This document shows positions 21,356-29,293 of a stretch of DNA of 45,277 nt, piece by piece. The stretch is from Bacteroidales bacterium. Its GTDB lineage: Bacteria > Bacteroidota > Bacteroidia > Bacteroidales > WRLA01. Location of the stretch: contig WRLA01000016.1 of assembly GCA_009777825.1 (NCBI GenBank), positions 1-45,277 on the forward strand. Reading direction: 5' to 3'. Under the pieces are notes generated by a model. It was given only the letters and a program-made list of their open reading frames with translations. It had not been told where the DNA came from and did no database searches. The stretch's first letter is position 1. Every line of letters begins with the position of its first letter. The translations under genes and the position numbers were made by a program.

Positions 21356-24277
21356 ATGAAACACCTCTTACAGTCTTGCGCCCTTGCGCTCTTTTTCTCC
21401 ATCGTCTCCCTGTCCGCCCAGCCGCTCATCACCTCCGAGTACAACCATCGCCGTTACGGTATTTCCGACGGGTTGCCTACCGAGATGGTTGAGTGCATGT
21501 TTCAGGACTCGCGCGGTTTCATGTGGTTTGGCGCCGAGCACGGCGTCGCCTGTTTCGACGGACATACGTTCAGAACCTACTTGGCGGACAAGTCGCTCCC
21601 CATCAATAAGATAGAAGAGAACGAACATGGCGAAATCGTCATCTACGGCTACTATTTCATTTACCTGCTCAATCCCAAGAGCGGCGCGTTGCGCATGACC
21701 TTCAAAGACGACAACCTGAACTACAGTGTGGACAAGTCGCCCGGACTGCCGAAGGGATACAGCCTCTATACCAAGCGGGACGTGCGGCAACTCGCTCTTT
21801 TTCACCTTGTTGGCGACACGTTGGTCGAGTGTTTCAGTCATCCGGCGTTGGCGGAGATGGCGTTTGGGCAGAGCATCCATTACGACACGGAGGCGCAACT
21901 GTTTTACATCCCGACGCAGAACAGTCAAATCCGCATTATCGGCGCCGACGGCAACGAGTGGGCGGTGTTGGACAATCTCTACGTCTGCCGTTTCCTGAAA
22001 ACGAACGGCGACCTGCTCGCCATCGGCAACGAAGGCGTTTGGACGGTAACGCCCACGGCGGCGACCCTGCGTTTCAGGTTTCCGCAAATCATTGACACGC
22101 CGGCAGCGTACAGCGACTTAGACCTCGCCGCCGTCATAGACGCCGACGGAAACCTCATCATCCGCGACGACAAAAGCGTGCGCCGTTACCGCAACAACAC
22201 TTTTGAGGTCATCGTGGACAACGTCAACGTCCCGCGTGCGTTGATGTTCGACAGGGAAGGAAATCTGTGGTTTACGTCCCGACAGGGCGTTTACAACTTC
22301 TTCAAGTTAGACGGCATGACCTACAAGGTGAACGCGCAAAACGCCGACATCGTCTATTCCATCGTGCCGGTAGCGTCCGACGAACTCTACTTCGCCACCG
22401 GCGGCGGAAAACTCATCCACCTCAAAAACAACAACTTCACCGACATCCCCTACCCGCCGCTGCCCGACGGCACGACGAACGGATTTTCATACCGGGCAAT
22501 TACAGTCGGCGACGCCATCTACTTCACCTCCTTCAGCGACATCCTGCAATACAAAAACGGCAAAAGCCGCTGGCTCAACATCCCGCCGGAGATATATCAT
22601 GTGGCGTCGTGCCGCATCAATGACGACGAATTTGCCATCGGCGGCTGGGATAAAATCTTCATACTCAACAACAACGGGAAACTGCTACGCAACATCTCGC
22701 ATACCAACACCCAACGTTCTACCTTCTACACCATGCAAGCCGACGACAAAAACCGTCTTTGGATAGGTTCGCACAAAGGCATCAGTTACATCGGCGACGA
22801 CTGCGAGCGTTATTTTTTCTCGGAAAACACCATGAACGGCGAAGCGTCCGACAAAGACCCAACCGGACGTATCTGGTTCGCCTGCGAAAGCCGCATCTAT
22901 CACACCGACGGCGACACCATACAACTGTTTATGGAGTTCCCAAACACCATCATCGGCAACCTGCGCTACACACGAAACAACCTGATTGTCATCTCCGACA
23001 ACACCGGCATAAAAATTATTGACCCCGCAACAAAACATACCATGGACTACAACCACACCAACGGCTATTCGAGCGGCGAACCGTCGTGGAACACCATGAC
23101 CGAAGACCGCGACGGCAATATATGGATGGGAACTCAAAGTCCGAATGTGTTAAAATTCAATCCTTTACGTCTGATGCAACGCTCCGCCAATCCAACGCTT
23201 CATCTCATCGCAACGCAATATTCGGACAACAACATCGAACAGCACGACATGGAAATGGGCGCCCCGCTGCAACACCGCCAACACAATGTGCACTTTTCGT
23301 TTGTGGGACTCTGTTTTTCCAATCCTAACAGCATCCGCTACCACTACCGCCTCAAAGGTTTTCAGGACGACTGGAGCGAACCAACCCAACAACGTGAAAT
23401 AACCTTCAACAACCTCTCGCCGGGCGACTACCTGTTCGAGATTTACGCCGACGCCGGAACAGACAACTCGCGCAGCGAGATACAGTCGTTCGCTTTCTCC
23501 ATCAAACCTGCATTTTGGCAAACATGGTGGTTTCTCGCCCTGTGCATCCTTTCGTTGATGTTGGCAAGCGCCTCCGTCGCCCTCTATGTCCAACGACGAC
23601 GAAACATGGAACTCCTGCAACGCCTCTCCAACGAGAAACAACTCAACGAACTCCGTATCAAGAGCATCCGTCTGAAAGCCATCCCCCACTTCAACGCCAA
23701 CGTCCTGTCGGCAATAGAATACTACATCATGAACCGCTCCAAAGAGGAAGCCAACCGTCTGCTCGGCGTCTATTCCAACTTCACCTACCAAACACTGCGG
23801 GAGGTGGACAAGGCGTCGCGCTCGCTACAGGAAGAGTTGGACTACGTGGAACTCTATCTGCAATTAGAAAAGTTGCGCTTTACCGAAAAGTTCGACTACG
23901 AGATATCCATTGACCCCGCCGTTGACAAAACCGTACAACTGCCCAACATGGTATTACACACCTACTGCGAGAACGCGATAAAACACGCCTTCGCCTCGTT
24001 CAAGTCGGGCGGAACGCTGAAGATAAGCGCCTTTCAGGAAGACGGCATCGTGAAAATCGCCGTCGAGGACAACGGCGTCGGACGCACCGCCGCCGCCGCC
24101 AACACCCACATCCGCAGCAGCAAACAAGGCTTAGACATCCTCAAACGCCAAATCGAAATCTACAACCGCTTCAACAAACAGAAAATCACCGAACACGTCA
24201 TAGACCTGTGCAACGAAAACGGAGCCTGCGGAACACGGTTTGTGATGGAGGTGCCTTGCGGGTTTGTGTTTCAGTAA
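21356..24277 (+). CDS. Propeller-type sensor histidine kinase (LytS/HPK8-like)
   Basis: A 973-aa membrane sensor kinase. The signal peptide is at residues 1-21. A large periplasmic domain follows with two-component-regulator propeller repeats (MFQDSRGFMWFGAEHGVACF, FDREGNLWFTSRQGVYNF, DDKNRLWIGSHKGISYI, EDRDGNIWMGTQSP) and then a Y_Y_Y domain (YHYRLKGFQDDW ... LSPGDYLFEIYA). One transmembrane helix lies at about residues 723-745. The cytoplasmic part is the LytS-type kinase. The H-box reads AIPHFNANVLSAIEYYI instead of the usual NPHFLFNSLN, and the ATPase N-box and G-box are MVLHTYCENAIKHAF and VEDNGVGR. The expected partner is a LytTR regulator, the one at 9393, 11 kb upstream. Confidence 0.9.
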   Translation: MKHLLQSCALALFFSIVSLSAQPLITSEYNHRRYGISDGLPTEMVECMFQDSRGFMWFGAEHGVACFDGHTFRTYLADKSLPINKIEENEHGEIVIYGYYFIYLLNPKSGALRMTFKDDNLNYSVDKSPGLPKGYSLYTKRDVRQLALFHLVGDTLVECFSHPALAEMAFGQSIHYDTEAQLFYIPTQNSQIRIIGADGNEWAVLDNLYVCRFLKTNGDLLAIGNEGVWTVTPTAATLRFRFPQIIDTPAAYSDLDLAAVIDADGNLIIRDDKSVRRYRNNTFEVIVDNVNVPRALMFDREGNLWFTSRQGVYNFFKLDGMTYKVNAQNADIVYSIVPVASDELYFATGGGKLIHLKNNNFTDIPYPPLPDGTTNGFSYRAITVGDAIYFTSFSDILQYKNGKSRWLNIPPEIYHVASCRINDDEFAIGGWDKIFILNNNGKLLRNISHTNTQRSTFYTMQADDKNRLWIGSHKGISYIGDDCERYFFSENTMNGEASDKDPTGRIWFACESRIYHTDGDTIQLFMEFPNTIIGNLRYTRNNLIVISDNTGIKIIDPATKHTMDYNHTNGYSSGEPSWNTMTEDRDGNIWMGTQSPNVLKFNPLRLMQRSANPTLHLIATQYSDNNIEQHDMEMGAPLQHRQHNVHFSFVGLCFSNPNSIRYHYRLKGFQDDWSEPTQQREITFNNLSPGDYLFEIYADAGTDNSRSEIQSFAFSIKPAFWQTWWFLALCILSLMLASASVALYVQRRRNMELLQRLSNEKQLNELRIKSIRLKAIPHFNANVLSAIEYYIMNRSKEEANRLLGVYSNFTYQTLREVDKASRSLQEELDYVELYLQLEKLRFTEKFDYEISIDPAVDKTVQLPNMVLHTYCENAIKHAFASFKSGGTLKISAFQEDGIVKIAVEDNGVGRTAAAANTHIRSSKQGLDILKRQIEIYNRFNKQKITEHVIDLCNENGACGTRFVMEVPCGFVFQ

Positions 24278-24563
24278 CTCATTGCGAATGCACCATCCAT
24301 TTCTTTAATGTACTGATATATTGACGGATGAAAGTCCTTTGCTTGTTCAATATCAAAGTCGTTCTGCAATCCGAGCCAAAATTTTGCCGAATTTCCCAAA
24401 AACAGACTCCTCCGCAATGCCGTATCAGCAGTAATCCTAAGAAAGTATTGCAAATCCGAAACCAAAAGAACAATATATTGTATCTGACTTTGTGATATTG
24501 AGATTTAGCGCTGATACCAAACTCCTCATTACAGACAATTTGGGTTACATTTGACTGAAACAT
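24271..24563 (-). pseudogene. HigA-type antitoxin remnant
   Basis: The minus-strand frame 24465-24271 contains RITADTALRRSLFLGNSAKF followed by WLGLQNDFDIEQAKDF, which is the C-terminal half of HigA-family antitoxins. The N-terminal HTH is not in that frame. A fragment resembling its start (NEEFGISAKSQYHKV) is found in another frame around 24530-24488, so a frameshift and deletion have broken it. No HigB toxin is seen; tRNA-Phe lies directly upstream. The remnant overlaps the kinase stop codon. Confidence 0.6.
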
Positions 24564-24590
24564 AGCTATAATGGATGTATAACGTTTTTG

Positions 24591-24663
<73 letters not shown>

Positions 24664-24743
24664 GACCAATGTTTCATTAAAAAATTTACGGGTGCAAAGG
24701 TACTATATTTTTTTAAATCTGACGTGGTTTCGATATTTTTTTT

Positions 24744-24751
24744 TACATTTG
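24744..24751 (+). promoter_or_regulatory. -7 promoter element TACATTTG for coaX
   Basis: TACATTTG lies 29 bases before the ATG at 24780. The ATG at 24762 would leave only 10 bases after the element, which favours the downstream start. Confidence 0.55.
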
Positions 24752-24779
24752 CAAAAAATTTATGTTTAATAAATTGATA

Positions 24780-25634
24780 ATGAGAGATAAAAAAGTTCGG
24801 TTTGTCGTTGACGAGGGCAACAGTTTGGTGAAAATAGCCGCTTACAGAGGGGACGAATGGCTCTTTTTCGAGCAGATGGAGCGGATTTCCGACGATTTTT
24901 TTCAATCTTCCGGATTGTTTCACTCCGTTAGCAATGATGAAGTCGGCAACAGGGGGATTGCGGGTCAAGCCCGCAATGACTGTTCCAATCACAATGACGG
25001 CGCTACTCACTTTTCACACGATTTCTGTTCGACGCAAGAGAAACCCAAAGCCATCTTCCTCTCGACGAGGAAAAAAGAGGCGCAGAGTTACGAACAACTT
25101 TCCCGTTTTTTCGATGTGAAGATTTTCGACCATCACACGCCCGTACCTGTCAACAACTTATACGAGACGCCCGGCACTTTGGGCGTTGACCGTTTGGCTG
25201 CCGTTGTGGGGGCGACGGCGCTGTTTGAAAAGAGCGACGTCTTGGTCATTGACGCCGGCACGTGCATCACCTACGACTTCGTTGACGCCAAAAAAAACTA
25301 TCACGGCGGCGGCATCATGCCCGGATTGCAGATGAAATTGCAGGCGCTACATAATTTTACGGGCAATCTTCCGTTGGTATCCTTAGGCACAGCCGAAAAA
25401 CTGTGCGGACGTAACACCGAAGAAGCCATTTTGGCAGGCGCGATAAACGTAACATTGCTCGGATTGGACGCTCTCATTGCGTGTTTCAAACAGCAATATG
25501 CCGGACTGAAAACGGTATTATGCGGCGGAAACACAAAGATAGTGCAAAATTCGTTAAAAAATGATACCTTTGCCGAACCAAAATTGGTGTTATACGGTTT
25601 GAAGCAAATACTTGATTTTAATGAAGATAGGTAA
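24780..25634 (+). CDS. coaX: Type III pantothenate kinase with an internal repeat-derived insertion
   Basis: CoaX phosphorylates pantothenate, the first step of coenzyme A synthesis. The length is 284 aa against roughly 240-260 for the family. The ATP-binding start VVDEGNSLVKIA, the GTLGVDRLAAVVGA segment, the catalytic VLVIDAGTCITYDFVD and GGGIMPGLQMKLQALHNFTG are all present, so the fold is complete. Between residues ~42 and 86 lies a stretch (VSNDEVGNRGIAGQARNDCS...) with no counterpart in the family. It is translated from the dispersed repeat at 24912-24977, and the frame is intact. The next gene starts 14 bases before this one stops. The ATG at 24762 is an alternative start. Confidence 0.88.
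   Translation: MRDKKVRFVVDEGNSLVKIAAYRGDEWLFFEQMERISDDFFQSSGLFHSVSNDEVGNRGIAGQARNDCSNHNDGATHFSHDFCSTQEKPKAIFLSTRKKEAQSYEQLSRFFDVKIFDHHTPVPVNNLYETPGTLGVDRLAAVVGATALFEKSDVLVIDAGTCITYDFVDAKKNYHGGGIMPGLQMKLQALHNFTGNLPLVSLGTAEKLCGRNTEEAILAGAINVTLLGLDALIACFKQQYAGLKTVLCGGNTKIVQNSLKNDTFAEPKLVLYGLKQILDFNEDR
24912..24977. repeat. Dispersed repeat B inside coaX
   Basis: Bases 24912-24937 (from GGATTGTTTCACTCCGTTAG) match the reverse complement of 28381-28406 upstream of lptC with two mismatches. Then 24957-24977 is a hairpin ATTGCGGG-tcaag-CCCGCAAT. The whole is read in frame in CoaX. Confidence 0.75.
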
Positions 25635-26919
25635 AAAATTACTACACGCATTGCTCTTTTTCATCGCTTTCGCAGCGACGGTTCACTGTGCTTATTCCCA
25701 ATCTGCCATCACGTCGCCCTATTCCCGTTTCGGCATCGGCGAACTCGCTCCGCAATACAACTTGCGCAGCAGCGCCATGGGCGGCATCTCGCAGGGCATT
25801 ACCGGTGCAACCGGCATTAACTTTGCCAATTCCGCCTCCTACGCCGCTTACGACTCCCTCTCGTTCCTCTTCGACGTCGCCGTAACAGGAACGTTCAACA
25901 CCATACAGTCGGAAACAGAAAAAAGCCGCCACTCCACCGCAACCATCAACTACTTAACCTTTGGCTTTCCCATCGTCAAACGCTGGCACACGGCTTTGGG
26001 ATTGGTTCCCATCAGTTCCATCGGATACAACATATATAATATTGTAGAGGAATTTCCAGAAGATTCCATAACAGGACGCCAATTCAACTTTTTCATCGGC
26101 GAAGGCTCGTTCAACAAGTTTTTCTGGGGAAACTCTTTTAAAATAACGGAAAATATCGCCGTAGGGCTGAACGTCGGTTATATGTTCGGCAACAGCCATT
26201 ATACGCGAACAAAGTCTTTCGATACGATTTTCATCCGTACCACCAAAATCACCGATAAGGTGTATGTCAACGGTTTCACCTTTGAGCCAGCCATACAATA
26301 CATGCTCTCGCTCTCGTCCAAAGAGAAACTGACCATCGGAGCGACATACCACGTTCAAAGCAGCATAAAAGCCGAAGATGAGTTTTTGACACAATCCATG
26401 TTTGGTGGCGACGGTAACAACGCCGGAACATACCCCGATACCATCGAACAAGCCACCATAAAGGGAAACTTGAAGATGCCGATGTCGCTCAAAGCCGGCT
26501 TCTCCTACGAGCGCACGGAAAGATTTGTCGTGGGCGCCGACTTCTACTGGACAAACTGGTCGCAATACAGCCTGTTCGACCAAAACAACAACCTCAGCAA
26601 CACTTGGGGCGTCAGCCTCGGCGGAGAAATCATCCCAAGCAACAAGCCGGCAGCAAAATATTTCAAAAGAGCAACCTACCGGATAGGTTTTAAAACCCAA
26701 CAAAACCTCTTTGAGTTCGACGGCGAAAAGATCAACCTCTACGCCGCCACACTCGGCATGGGATTGCCACTCTCGCGCTCTAAAACCATGATAAACATCT
26801 ATTTCGAACTCGGAACCAAAGGGAAAACAACCCACAACCTGATACAGGAAAACTATTTCAAAATAGGAGCCGGACTCTCGCTGTACGAGATGTGGTTTTA
26901 TAAAAGACAGTATAGATAA
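25621..26919 (+). CDS. Outer membrane beta-barrel protein
   Basis: A 432-aa predicted outer membrane barrel. The signal peptide covers residues 1-27 (KKLLHALLFFIAFAATVHCAYSQ). The mature start SPYSRFGIGELAPQYNLRSS followed by MGGISQGITGATGINFANSASY is typical of a Bacteroidales FadL/OmpP1-like family that follows coaX. Alternating aromatic strands run to the C-terminus, which ends in aromatic and basic residues. The ATG at 25621 overlaps coaX by 14 bases; an upstream TTG at 25612 is less likely. Transport or assembly roles are guesses from the fold. It forms a run with coaX, the TPR gene, lptC and the isomerase, all on the plus strand. Confidence 0.75.
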   Translation: MKIGKKLLHALLFFIAFAATVHCAYSQSAITSPYSRFGIGELAPQYNLRSSAMGGISQGITGATGINFANSASYAAYDSLSFLFDVAVTGTFNTIQSETEKSRHSTATINYLTFGFPIVKRWHTALGLVPISSIGYNIYNIVEEFPEDSITGRQFNFFIGEGSFNKFFWGNSFKITENIAVGLNVGYMFGNSHYTRTKSFDTIFIRTTKITDKVYVNGFTFEPAIQYMLSLSSKEKLTIGATYHVQSSIKAEDEFLTQSMFGGDGNNAGTYPDTIEQATIKGNLKMPMSLKAGFSYERTERFVVGADFYWTNWSQYSLFDQNNNLSNTWGVSLGGEIIPSNKPAAKYFKRATYRIGFKTQQNLFEFDGEKINLYAATLGMGLPLSRSKTMINIYFELGTKGKTTHNLIQENYFKIGAGLSLYEMWFYKRQYR

Positions 26920-26930
26920 AATATAATATT

Positions 26931-28307
26931 ATGAATGTAAAAAGAATCGTTTATTTAGTTGCCGGAGTCATCATTTTTTCCGGTATGAGCAAGTTACAAG
27001 CGCAAGACAACGGGACACAGTATGGCGAAAATCCCGACGAATGTAAAATGAATTTTTCGTTGTACAGGGAATCCTTTAAGCAATGGAAAGCGGCTAATTA
27101 TCAAGGTAATGTCAACGACTTCCTTGATTCGTGGCGGCACTGCTTTACGGACTGTCCCCGCGCCAGTGAGTACATCTATTTGGACGGAGTCAACATCATG
27201 GAGTACTTCTCCAAAGAGGGCGACCCTGCGGCAAAAGAGAAATACGCTGATACGCTGGAGATGGTATTCGACAACCGTATCAAATATTTCCCCAACGACT
27301 CGCGCACCAAACAACCGCAGGAAGGCACGATATTGTGGCGTAAAGCGATGTCGTTGGACGAATATGTTCCCGAACGTGTTGAAAAAATCTACAACGCTTT
27401 TAAAAGAGCGGTTGAGTTGGACGGAAACAACATCTCATCCATTCCCATCTCTTACTACCTCAAATCAACGATTGACATGTCTTTTAAAGGAAATATCGAA
27501 CAATCCGTCATCCTCGACACCTACGACCAACTCAGCACCATCGTGGATTTCAACCTCAAAAAGTGCGCCGAAGCCAACGACCAACAAGGCGTGGAAGAGT
27601 GGACCGTTACCATGAAACGCCTCGAACAACTGATAGAGCCGTTTGCCTCCTGTGAAGACTTGGTAGAGATTTTCCAAAAGAAATTCGACACCGACCCGCA
27701 AGATATCGAAACACTGCGCAAAATAACCGGCACCTTAGACAAAAACAGATGTACCGACAATACCCTCTTTATGAACGCCACCGAAAACCTCTTCAAGTTA
27801 GACCCCGACCCGCAATCCGCCTACATGATGGCAAAGATTCACGCCAAAAACGGCAACTACGACAGAGCCGCAAAAGCCTTGGAAGAAGTCATCAAACTGA
27901 CCGACGACGACGACCTCAAATATAAAGCGCTCATAGACCTGACGCAAATGCTGATGATGCAGAAAAAGTTTTCGGAAGCACGCAACCAAGCCCGCAGAGC
28001 ATTGCAAATGCGACCCAACAGCGGCGAAGTGCTGATACTCATCGGAAAAATGTATGCCATGAGTTCCGACCAATGCGGCACCGACGACATCTCCAAAAAA
28101 GCCGTCTTCTGGCCCGCCGTGGACAAGTTCAACGAAGCCAAACGCATTGACCCAAGCGTTACCGACGAGGCGAATAAACTTATCAGCACCTACCGTCAAT
28201 ATTTTCCGGCGGGCGAAAACCTGTTTTTCAATAGTCTCAATGTGGGCGACAGTTACAAAGTAGAGTGCTGGATAGGTGAGACGACGACGGTGAGATCCTC
28301 GGATTAG
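26931..28307 (+). CDS. Secreted tetratricopeptide-repeat protein
   Basis: A 458-aa protein with a signal peptide (residues 1-24, MNVKRIVYLVAGVIIFSGMS ... QAQ) and TPR-type helical repeats best seen at residues ~300-400 (AYMMAKIHAKNGNYDRAAKA, ARNQARRALQMRPNSGEVLI). Cys pairs occur near C37, C65 and C69. It follows the outer membrane protein by 11 bases and is probably co-transcribed, as in other Bacteroidales. A periplasmic role in envelope biogenesis is an inference from that context. The gene ends directly at a GATGTGC heptamer tract, and its last residues (TTTVRSSD) may be modified by it. Confidence 0.75.
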   Translation: MNVKRIVYLVAGVIIFSGMSKLQAQDNGTQYGENPDECKMNFSLYRESFKQWKAANYQGNVNDFLDSWRHCFTDCPRASEYIYLDGVNIMEYFSKEGDPAAKEKYADTLEMVFDNRIKYFPNDSRTKQPQEGTILWRKAMSLDEYVPERVEKIYNAFKRAVELDGNNISSIPISYYLKSTIDMSFKGNIEQSVILDTYDQLSTIVDFNLKKCAEANDQQGVEEWTVTMKRLEQLIEPFASCEDLVEIFQKKFDTDPQDIETLRKITGTLDKNRCTDNTLFMNATENLFKLDPDPQSAYMMAKIHAKNGNYDRAAKALEEVIKLTDDDDLKYKALIDLTQMLMMQKKFSEARNQARRALQMRPNSGEVLILIGKMYAMSSDQCGTDDISKKAVFWPAVDKFNEAKRIDPSVTDEANKLISTYRQYFPAGENLFFNSLNVGDSYKVECWIGETTTVRSSD

Positions 28308-28406
28308 ATGTGCGATGTGCGATGTGCGATGTGCGATGTGCGATGTGAGACTTTGAGACTTTGAAGCACAAGGCATTTCGTCATTGCGAACGGAGTGAAG
28401 CAATCC
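28308..28406. repeat. Perfect heptamer tract plus repeat B upstream of lptC
   Basis: Five perfect tandem GATGTGC units and one partial unit at 28308-28347 start right after the TPR stop codon; ACTTTGAG units follow. Then 28381-28406 (TCATTGCGAACGGAGTGAAG...) is repeat B, inverted relative to the copy in coaX. Confidence 0.8.
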
Positions 28407-28418
28407 AGAATAAAGAAA

Positions 28419-29108
28419 ATGGCGACTATTAAAAATAACCGCAAGGTGCGCAAAGGTTTTTCGCAAAATACGCAAAGGGTTAATGACAGCGTTACTCTTT
28501 GCGCCCTTTGCATTCCCTTTGCGCACTTTGCGGTTAAAAAAACGTTTAAAACACTTCTTGCACTATCCGCAGCATTGCTGTTGTTTCTGCCGTTATTTTT
28601 CACATCCTGCCGCAACGACCTGCAAGACATCGCCCGCATCCAAATTCCCGATACCGTCGCAGGACAGTTTATCACCAATGGCGAACTCTATTACAGCGAG
28701 TTAGGACGTACCAAGGTGCGCGTCCAAAGTCCCGTCATCAACAACTACGAGAGCGGCGACGGCTATACCGAACTGCCCGAAGGCTTCCACGCCGAGTTCC
28801 TTGACGAAAACATGGAAGTCGAATCCACCATCACCGCCGAATATGGCGTCGTCCTCAGAAAAGAGAACATCATGCGCGCACGCCGCGATGTAGTCGTCCT
28901 CTCGTTGAAAGACAATGAACAACTCAACACCGAAGAACTAACCTGGGACATGAACGCCAAAAAAATCTATACCGACGCATTCGTGAAGATGACCAGCGCC
29001 GACAAAATACTCTTCGGAGACGGCTTCGAAGCCGACGAAAACTTCGAAAACCGCACCATCAAAAAACTACGCGGCGAGATATTGGTGAAGAAGGATGAGG
29101 AGGAGTAA
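28419..29108 (+). CDS. lptC: LPS export protein LptC with repeat-derived N-terminal extension
   Basis: LptC-family lipoprotein, which in the Lpt bridge passes lipopolysaccharide from the LptBFG complex to LptA. The mature part has the LptC beta-jellyroll pattern (VAGQFITNGELYYSELGRTK, YTELPEGFHAEFLDE, ...ADKILFGDGFEADENF). A lipobox LFFTSC follows a hydrophobic core (LLALSAALLLFLPLFF). The problem is the start: no ATG, GTG or TTG lies in frame between the repeat at 28437-28556 and the hydrophobic core. Translation therefore seems to begin at ATG 28419 (or GTG 28395) and pass through the whole repeat, giving ~38 extra residues (RKVRKGFSQNTQRVNDSVT...) before the signal peptide. Their net basic charge may act as a long n-region. 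Confidence 0.82.
   Translation: MATIKNNRKVRKGFSQNTQRVNDSVTLCALCIPFAHFAVKKTFKTLLALSAALLLFLPLFFTSCRNDLQDIARIQIPDTVAGQFITNGELYYSELGRTKVRVQSPVINNYESGDGYTELPEGFHAEFLDENMEVESTITAEYGVVLRKENIMRARRDVVVLSLKDNEQLNTEELTWDMNAKKIYTDAFVKMTSADKILFGDGFEADENFENRTIKKLRGEILVKKDEEE
28437..28556. repeat. Palindromic element A, copy read in frame in lptC
   Basis: ~120 bp beginning accgcaaggtgcgcaaagg and ending gcggttaaaaaaacgtttaa. It aligns base by base with 42688-42812 (inverted) and with 7121-7264. It encodes the same peptide pattern as in ThiE: RKxFSQxTQ..ND...TLC and PFA.xAVKKTF.TL. Confidence 0.82.
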
Positions 29109-29110
29109 TC

Positions 29111-29200
29111 TTTTTGCCCTTGCTTTTTTGCACTTTCGAGCGTTTTTTGCCCTTGTTTTTTTGCACTTCACGTCATTTTTTGCCCTTGCTTTTTTACTAT
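29111..29200. repeat. Three tandem ~33-bp T-rich repeats
   Basis: Three units of tttttgcccttgctttttt(gcacttt) separated by variable ends, directly after the lptC stop and before the isomerase promoter. T-runs within each unit might help terminate transcription, though no stable stem is seen. Confidence 0.6.
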
Positions 29201-29260
29201 AATTCCCTATCTCCCTCACAATCAACAATTAAAAAAATTTTTTCAATTCAATAAAAATCG

Positions 29261-29268
29261 TACCTTTG
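29261..29268 (+). promoter_or_regulatory. -7 promoter element TACCTTTG
   Basis: TACCTTTG 25 bases before the ATG at 29294 of the peptidylprolyl isomerase. Confidence 0.7.
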
Positions 29269-29293
29269 CACCCTCAAAAAAATATAAGATTTT

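Noticed and set aside
28308..28347. Regular heptamer repeats looked at as a possible CRISPR array
   Set aside because: The units are 7 bp in direct tandem without spacers and no cas gene is present.
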